A DNA stretch of 61,136 bases from Ignavibacteriota bacterium (GTDB lineage: Bacteria > Bacteroidota > Ignavibacteria > UBA10030): NCBI GenBank assembly GCA_003162695.1, contig PMML01000023.1, positions 32,287 through 93,422 on the forward strand, in the 5' to 3' direction. A program made the translations under genes and the position numbers. Positions 55,794 to 61,136 of the stretch are shown one piece after another. Each line of letters opens with the position of its first letter. Within the stretch, counting starts at the first letter, position 1. A model generated the notes under the pieces. That model did no database searches. It was not told the origin of the DNA and saw only the letters and a program-made list of their open reading frames with translations.

Positions 55794-57141
55794 TCAATCA
55801 ACGAATATAATTGTCGAACAATCGAAAAACTGGGAGGCTGTTGCTGTTGTCGTTTCCGCTATGACCGGGGTTACCGATGCGCTTATATGCGGAGCGGAAA
55901 CCGCAGCCGGCGGCGATGAAGAAACGTATAAATCCATTGCAGCCACGCTCTTAGCCCGCCATCGGGAAGTCATCGAAAAACTCGTCGCTCAGGAAGAACA
56001 GGCGGAAATTCTTGCCGTTATCACTGGATTTATAGGCGAATTTTCCAATCTCTGCAGCGCAGTTTCCACTCTCGGGGAAATTACACCGCGCGCCATGGAC
56101 ACAATCGTCTCGTTCGGTGAACGCATGAACGCACCCGTTATTGCCGCAGTGCTCCGGAAAAAAGGAATCGCTAGCGCATCCGTATCGGCAAAAAATCTTA
56201 TTGTTACGGACAGTAATTTTCAAAAAGCCATGCCGATGATGGACGAAACGCGCGCGCAGACGCAAAAAGTCCTCCTTCCGCTTTTGGAAAAAAAGACCGT
56301 TCCGGTCATCACGGGATTTATCGGCGCCAACAAAGCAGGCAGCATTACGACGCTCGGACGCGGCGGAAGTGATTACAGCGGAGCGCTGATAGGAACATCG
56401 CTCGACGCGAGCGAAGTATGGATCTGGACCGATGTGGACGGCGTCATGACCACAGATCCTCGCATTGTCAAAGACGCGCATGTCATTCCGATATTATCGG
56501 CAAACGAAATCAGCGAGCTGGCATATTTCGGCGCCAAAGTTCTGCATCCGAAAACCATCTGGCCGGTTATCGAACGCGATATTCCGCTCTGGGTCAAGAA
56601 TACGTTCAACCCGAAATTTCCAGGTACGAAAATCATTCGCGAACCGGAAGCGGCGGAGGGGAGAGTCAAGGCGGTCACGATTATTAAAAAACTCAGTCTT
56701 GTTACCGTCGAAGGACGCGGTATGATGGGAGTCCCCGGCATTGCCGCCCGTACCTTTGCCTGTGTGGCGCGTCAAAAAGCGAGCGTTCTCATGATTTCCC
56801 AGGCATCGTCGGAACAATCGATTTGTTTTGTTATCCCTACGGACAGCGTGCCGAAGGTTATTAAAGAACTTGAAACGGAATTTGCACTCGAACTCGATCA
56901 CGCGGATATCAACCGGGTCTGGTCGATGGACAATATCGTTATTGTAACGGTAGTCGGAACCGCTATCCGCAGTACGTCCGGACTTGCATCCAAAATCTTC
57001 GGAGCTCTGGGCGCAGCTAAAATCAATATTATCGCAATTGCGCAAGGTTCCTCCGAGTACAGCATTTCCGTGATTGTAAATGCCGACGCCGGCGACGCGG
57101 CTGTGCGTCAGATACATGCGGAAGTGATTAATCATAATTAA
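55735..57141 (+). CDS. lysC: aspartate kinase
   Basis: Phosphorylates aspartate, the first step to lysine, threonine and methionine. The 468-aa protein opens with KFGGTSVGS, includes SFGERMNAPVIAAVLRKKG, the GRGGSDYSGALIG loop and WTDVDGVMTTDPRIV, and ends with two ACT domains for feedback (about 310-460). It is monofunctional, but lies directly after hom and overlaps it by 59 bases. AAAGG precedes the ATG at 55735; ATG 55750 is possible and also overlaps. The next step (asd) is encoded at the left end of the window. Confidence 0.95.
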   Translation: MKLVVMKFGGTSVGSIESIDQSTNIIVEQSKNWEAVAVVVSAMTGVTDALICGAETAAGGDEETYKSIAATLLARHREVIEKLVAQEEQAEILAVITGFIGEFSNLCSAVSTLGEITPRAMDTIVSFGERMNAPVIAAVLRKKGIASASVSAKNLIVTDSNFQKAMPMMDETRAQTQKVLLPLLEKKTVPVITGFIGANKAGSITTLGRGGSDYSGALIGTSLDASEVWIWTDVDGVMTTDPRIVKDAHVIPILSANEISELAYFGAKVLHPKTIWPVIERDIPLWVKNTFNPKFPGTKIIREPEAAEGRVKAVTIIKKLSLVTVEGRGMMGVPGIAARTFACVARQKASVLMISQASSEQSICFVIPTDSVPKVIKELETEFALELDHADINRVWSMDNIVIVTVVGTAIRSTSGLASKIFGALGAAKINIIAIAQGSSEYSISVIVNADAGDAAVRQIHAEVINHN

Positions 57142-57216
57142 GATATCACTGCGCAACATATTATAGACAGTATTAATAGCATAGAATAAAATTTTCATCC
57201 CCGAGTGACCTCGTCA

Positions 57217-57247
57217 GCCTACTGCGTGACTTTGCCGGCAGTCAGGC
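57217..57247. other. hairpin between lysC and the HAD-like gene
   Basis: GCCT plus ACTGC (57217-57225) pair with GCAGT, a bulged C, and AGGC (57238-57247). A run of seven T begins 27 bases later. It may be a weak terminator or processing site that sets off the threonine genes from the rest. Confidence 0.4.
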
Positions 57248-57296
57248 CGCTAAAATCAAACGGGAATGATAGTCTTTTTTTAACAATACAACTTTT

Positions 57297-58442
57297 ATGA
57301 AACTTTACGGACGAACATCCATTTCCGAATTTCTGGGCGACTTTATCGTCTATCGCAATCTTGTTCCGGTCGATCCGCGCTTGCCGGCGCTTTCGGAAAT
57401 TGCAAAACGCATCGGCATACCGAAAAACGTCATTCCCCGCAAGTACGAGAAAGTCTACGGTCAGGTTATTGTTGAACTTCTTTCGTCCGCACGTACTTTG
57501 ATCGGATCGAATAAGGAAATCAGGCGGCTGATTTATCTCGGCGATACGAAGATGAACGACACGACCGCGTTCTTGAACATATGCGCTGCCGGAAATTTTG
57601 AAGGCATGGCTTTTATCGGAGATGAGAATTCGGCTCCTTCTAAGATCGAAGAAGCAAAGGAAGGCAATTGCATCGTCTGCTCCGCCAACCGGTGGTCGCT
57701 TCTGTCCGAATTCGACCGGCTGTGCCGGTCACGGGGATTTATCGCCGACGAACAAACCGCGGTCATTTCCGATATCGACAAGACCATACTTGGAGCGCGC
57801 GGCCGCAACGATGCAGTTATCGATCGTGTACGCGTCGATGCTGTGGAGCGCATTATCAGCGAAAAAATGACCGGCCGGTTCAACCATCATGCGTTTCAAA
57901 CCGCATACGATATGCTTAAAAAGCCGGAATATCATACTTTTACTGCGGATAATCAGGACTATCTGGTCTATCTCTGCCTGGCCGTGGGAAGCGGAGTAAC
58001 GTCGCTGGATTCCCTTACAGCGAAAATAAAAACGGGTGCGGTAAAAAGTTTTCAGGAATTTATCTTTCAGGTGGAAAAAAATGTTGCAGCCCTGCCGGCG
58101 GATATGCGGGCGATTCATAACGAAGTGTACGAATTCGTCAGGGCAGGAGATCCGACGCCGTTTAAAACTTTCCGTACGAACGAATTCAAATTGACCGTCG
58201 AGCGAATGGGACATGCAGAGGACGATATGCCGGTTCCGGAACTTCTGCAAACCGAAATTCTTCTGACGGAAGAAGTCCGGGATTTTATATTAAACAGGAA
58301 ATTGCAGGGTTCCATTGTGTTCGGACTCTCGGACAAACCGGATGAAGCATCGCTTCCGACCGGCGATCTTGCCGTTCGCGGATTTTTACCGATCCATCAA
58401 ATTATTACGCTTTCAGTAGGACAAGAACTAGGAAAAGAATGA
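57297..58442 (+). CDS. HAD-like protein of unknown function in the threonine operon
   Basis: A 381-aa cytosolic protein I do not recognise as a named family. It carries two haloacid-dehalogenase-like signatures in reverse of the usual order. YLGDTKMNDTTAFL (about 80-92) resembles motif IV with the acidic pair Asp83 and Asp88. SDIDKTILG (about 158-166) resembles motif I with Asp159, Asp161 and Thr163. A further GLSDKPDEA lies near 343-351. This suggests a permuted or two-part HAD fold with phosphatase or phosphotransferase chemistry. The stop overlaps the next gene by four bases (ATGA), so it is translated with the alternative homoserine kinase. A role in homoserine or phosphohomoserine metabolism is plausible from position only. 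Confidence 0.75.
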   Translation: MKLYGRTSISEFLGDFIVYRNLVPVDPRLPALSEIAKRIGIPKNVIPRKYEKVYGQVIVELLSSARTLIGSNKEIRRLIYLGDTKMNDTTAFLNICAAGNFEGMAFIGDENSAPSKIEEAKEGNCIVCSANRWSLLSEFDRLCRSRGFIADEQTAVISDIDKTILGARGRNDAVIDRVRVDAVERIISEKMTGRFNHHAFQTAYDMLKKPEYHTFTADNQDYLVYLCLAVGSGVTSLDSLTAKIKTGAVKSFQEFIFQVEKNVAALPADMRAIHNEVYEFVRAGDPTPFKTFRTNEFKLTVERMGHAEDDMPVPELLQTEILLTEEVRDFILNRKLQGSIVFGLSDKPDEASLPTGDLAVRGFLPIHQIITLSVGQELGKE

Positions 58443-59647
58443 AAAAATACGTCATCGTCGTTCCGGATGGAGCGGCGGATTATCCGATAGCGGAATTAGG
58501 CGGTAAGACAATTTTTGAAGCTGCAGAAACACCGAACTTAGACAGCATCGCAATTGGCGGAATGCTCGGATTGAGCAAAACCGTTCCTGCATCCTTACAG
58601 CCCGGCAGTGATGTCGCCATGATGGCGGTACTCGGTTACGATCCGCACAAATATTATACCGGCAGAGCGCCCATCGAAGCAGCCGCGCAGGGCATCGAGG
58701 TCTCGCCGAGCGATTGGATTTTCCGCTGCAATCTTGTGACCATCCAGAACGAAACCATGGCCGATCACAGTGCGGGACATATCTCCAGCGAAGAAGGAAA
58801 AGTTTTTATCGACGCGCTGAATGCATCATTCGGCAATGAACAAATAACGTTCTATCCCGGAGTCGGATACAGGCATCTGCTTGTGGTCAAGGGACTGGAT
58901 TTCGACGGCACGACGACGCAGCCGCCGCACGACATGATAGGAAAAAGCATTGAAAGCATTCTGCCGAAAGGAAAAAATGCGGAATTTTTGATCGATCTCA
59001 TACGCAAAAGCAGATCGCTGGTCGAAAATCATGAAATCAATAGAGAACGCAAGAAGCTCGGAAAAAATCCTGCCAGCTCCATCTGGCTCTGGGGGCAGGG
59101 ACGGAAAGCGGTTCTGGATTCGTTTGAAAAAAAATACGGACTCAAAGGGGCGGCAATCACGGCGGTCGACTTAGTTAAAGGACTGGCAAAACTGATCGAT
59201 TTCGATTTTATCAAGGTCGAGGGTGCAACCGGATATTTCGACACGAATTACAAAGCAAAAGGAATTGCAGCAATCGAAGCGCTCCGCAAGTATGACGTCG
59301 TTCTGGTTCATGTGGAAGCTACGGACGAAGCGGGGCATGAAGGAAAAGCTGAAGTAAAGAAAAAAGCTCTGGAATCGATCGATGCTCAGATTATCGGTCC
59401 GGTTCTTATGGAATTAAAAAAATATTCCGACTGGCGGATCCTGGTCATGCCGGATCACCCCACGCCCGTTTCCACAAAGGGACATGTCGGCGATCCGATT
59501 CCGTTTGCCATCGGCGGCAGCGATATCGCTCCCGGCGCAAGACTTCCCTTCAGCGAATCCAACGCAGCAAAGACAGGAATTATATTCGATCCAGGATATG
59601 AACTTATGAAAGCGTTCTTAGTTCCCACCAGAGGTGGGCAAGCGTAA
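58439..59647 (+). CDS. proposed alternative homoserine kinase (ApgM-like)
   Basis: A 402-aa member of the alkaline-phosphatase superfamily close to archaeal-type, cofactor-independent phosphoglycerate mutase. Visible features are VVPDGAADYP (first metal site), TVPASLQPGSDVAMMAVLGYDP with the likely active-site serine, VHVEATDEAGHEG and VMPDHPTP (later metal sites). Members of this subgroup found in threonine operons have been proposed as the missing homoserine kinase (a TIGRFAM entry of that type exists, from memory). Here hom and thrC are present while no GHMP-type thrB is visible, which supports that reading. It is coupled to the upstream HAD-like gene. A plain phosphoglycerate mutase role remains possible. 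Confidence 0.8.
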   Translation: MKKYVIVVPDGAADYPIAELGGKTIFEAAETPNLDSIAIGGMLGLSKTVPASLQPGSDVAMMAVLGYDPHKYYTGRAPIEAAAQGIEVSPSDWIFRCNLVTIQNETMADHSAGHISSEEGKVFIDALNASFGNEQITFYPGVGYRHLLVVKGLDFDGTTTQPPHDMIGKSIESILPKGKNAEFLIDLIRKSRSLVENHEINRERKKLGKNPASSIWLWGQGRKAVLDSFEKKYGLKGAAITAVDLVKGLAKLIDFDFIKVEGATGYFDTNYKAKGIAAIEALRKYDVVLVHVEATDEAGHEGKAEVKKKALESIDAQIIGPVLMELKKYSDWRILVMPDHPTPVSTKGHVGDPIPFAIGGSDIAPGARLPFSESNAAKTGIIFDPGYELMKAFLVPTRGGQA

Positions 59648-59670
59648 TGCGTAGTGCTGAAATTAAAAAC

Positions 59671-61037
<1,367 letters not shown>

Positions 61038-61136
61038 TTTTTATCCGTTGTCGAAATTAAAATTTTTTCTTCTGTTTTTCTGTAGCCGCGGGCGGCATGT
61101 TTACCCACCGTCTTTTTGGCGGGTCCCGGAAGTATT

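Noticed and set aside
54648-57141. Fused aspartate kinase-homoserine dehydrogenase
   Set aside because: The two genes are separate, in different frames and in the opposite order to the ThrA fusion.

Overview
The window is a bacterial chromosome segment of roughly balanced G+C. It carries 36 supported protein-coding genes (including one short leader peptide) and the remains of two broken ones. I found no rRNA, tRNA, CRISPR array, prophage or intact insertion sequence. The most likely host is a Gram-negative member or neighbour of the Bacteroidota / Ignavibacteriota / Calditrichota group. Reasons: outer-membrane barrel proteins with signal peptides, a two-component propeller histidine kinase, a DUF6588-like protein, a fungal/Bacteroidota-type IlvC, a GSI-alpha-like glutamine synthetase, and an alternative phosphoglycerate-mutase-like homoserine kinase. 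The promoters I can read are ordinary TTGACA-type, not the special Bacteroidetes type. This placement is inference from protein character only.

Layout. 1-3.1 kb (minus): asd, lysA and an M50 protease. 3.3-4.5 kb: a small exported protein and a LysE-type exporter. 4.8-10.1 kb: a polysaccharide module with a large exported deacetylase-like plus glycosidase-like protein and a family-2 glycosyltransferase. 10.2-15.4 kb: an unknown three-cysteine protein, a double-propeller histidine kinase, its NarL-type regulator and a lone receiver. 15.8-25.4 kb: a DUF6588-like protein, typA, acs, an RHS pseudogene and mfd. 25.5-31.2 kb: a nitrogen block with glnB, an ion-transporter-like gene, glnA, and a Ser/Thr kinase whose stop codon overlaps the glnA start, plus a PP2C phosphatase. 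31.2-33.9 kb (minus): an amino-acid permease and a porin-like barrel.

34.6-61.0 kb (plus) is one long amino-acid biosynthesis cluster: leader peptide, ilvD, ilvB, ilvN, gltB, gltD, ilvC, cimA, aroF, leuA, leuC, leuD, proC, leuB, hom, lysC, a HAD-like protein, an alternative homoserine kinase and thrC. It makes Ile, Val, Leu and Thr, supplies the aspartate-kinase step for Lys (finished by asd and lysA at the left edge) and includes the GOGAT that makes the glutamate amino donor. Isoleucine is probably made from pyruvate through citramalate: cimA sits with leuBCD, and no threonine dehydratase is visible.

The most interesting signal is upstream of ilvD. A consensus promoter is followed by a 46-codon reading frame very rich in Leu, Ile, Val and Thr. 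After it come complementary segments that can pair in two competing ways, one of which pairs across the ilvD start codon. This reads as a leader-peptide translational attenuator for the whole cluster. Also notable are a HAD-like protein whose motifs appear in permuted order beside the alternative homoserine kinase, the kinase/glnA coupling, and several intergenic tandem arrays that share a strict 7-base period but not a sequence.
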